From the NCBI GenBank assembly GCA_001972305.1, contig BDDD01002654.1, positions 186,001 to 250,000 of the forward strand: a stretch of 64,000 bases of DNA, written 5' to 3'. Shown here in pieces: positions 63,280 to 64,000 of the stretch. A program made the position numbers and the translations under genes. The notes under the pieces were generated by a model that was given only the letters and a program-made list of their open reading frames with translations, ran no database searches and had not been told where the DNA came from. Each line of letters begins with the position of its first letter. Position 1 is the first letter of the stretch. The stretch is from Cephalotus follicularis. Taxonomy: Eukaryota > Streptophyta > Magnoliopsida > Oxalidales > Cephalotaceae.

Positions 63280-64000
63280 AAAACTATTTCGTTTTATCTT
63301 CTATGTTTCAAAAACTAAAACTACGTTATTTTATTAAACATATTTTAATAAGTGAAGTTACGTCTTTTTGTATGTATTTAATGTTGTTTATATTATGAAA
63401 GTTCATATAAATGTTATATGATTTTAATAATTTTATAACGTTTTTGTATAGTTTTAGTAAGTTACTAATTTGATTAAGTCAAATTCTAGAACAAACGAAA
63501 AAAAGGTGTTGCTTATTTATCAAATCTTATCATATAGCTTGCTAGCTAATGCAACTTCATCTGTAACTTGCCACGTATACAATAAATCAGTAGAAGAGAG
63601 AGAGAGCCTTTAGCCAGTATCAAATTTGAATCCAAGATTTCACTAATAAAGAGCATTAAACTAATCTCATTAGAATTTCAACATGCATTTATTTTTTAAT
63701 TTATATTTGGCCAGAAATTAAATTGCAAACCTGTAATGACCGTGATATTGGAGAATAGATTTTTTGGGAGGTTGACTTTCTGTTTGTTTCCCGAGAAAAA
63801 AAAAGAGGATAAAAATAAAATTGAGTTGTTTTTGTTTTTACTGTTGAACTGTTTGCTTTAAGTGCTCCTTGGTTGCTGAAATTTAAAGTCAGTGGCACCT
63901 GCTGTTTATTATTATTTTTTAAATTATGAATTCTGAAATATTGTTAAAATATGATATTATGTGTATGTAGGTAACTGTAGCAACTACTTTCATTACATGC
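63280..64000. other. AT-rich right-edge DNA
   Basis: No gene or repeat recognised in the last 720 bases apart from a short GA run near 63,595. Confidence 0.5.

Overview
This is nuclear DNA of a flowering plant, almost certainly a eudicot. It is AT-rich, with spliced GT-AG genes whose proteins match plant families residue for residue. Most of it is transposon sequence: nested Ty1/copia and Ty3/gypsy elements, solo LTRs, a LINE tail and a non-autonomous hAT element. I see no bacterial, organellar or CRISPR-type features. Three host genes look whole: two tandem copies of TAF13 (a TFIID subunit) on the plus strand, and an ER-lumen DnaJ co-chaperone of the ERdj3B type on the minus strand.

Layout. 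1-12,912: minus-strand copia remnants. One copia (about 4,621-12,912) carries a 2.6-kb solo LTR with a 5-bp target duplication. A second, diverged copy of part of this copia-plus-LTR composite lies at 336-3,375, and another LTR (about 3,580-4,620) cuts into the copia's 3' LTR. 11,659-25,532: a 6.94-kb head-to-tail tandem duplication. Each unit holds the copia leader and 5' LTR, then a complete TAF13 gene. 25,597-38,198: a 12.6-kb Ty3/gypsy element of Tat type, with 584-bp LTRs, target duplication AGAAC and a long antisense reading frame between pol and the 3' LTR. 38,204-42,215: AT-rich DNA, a LINE 3' fragment, and a 1.45-kb hAT-type element (8-bp target duplication) that contains a processed copy of ribosomal protein P1. 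42,215-54,290: an old minus-strand copia interrupted by a solo LTR, by a 7.1-kb copia with both LTRs, and by a third LTR-element fragment. 54,290-56,636: AT-rich intergenic DNA. 56,637-61,830: the DnaJ gene in ten exons. 61,831-64,000: its upstream region with a 46-bp palindrome and a short tandem duplication, then a solo LTR.

The genes do not form a pathway. TAF13 acts in RNA polymerase II initiation and ERdj3B in ER protein folding. The interest lies in recent gene duplication, in the order of transposon events, and in captured or antisense coding sequence inside elements. The TAF13 duplication (about 0.3-0.4 percent divergence, hand-counted) is much younger than the Tat element beside it (about 7 percent between its LTRs) and the 7.1-kb copia (about 6 percent). 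All identities and counts come from reading by eye and should be treated as approximate.
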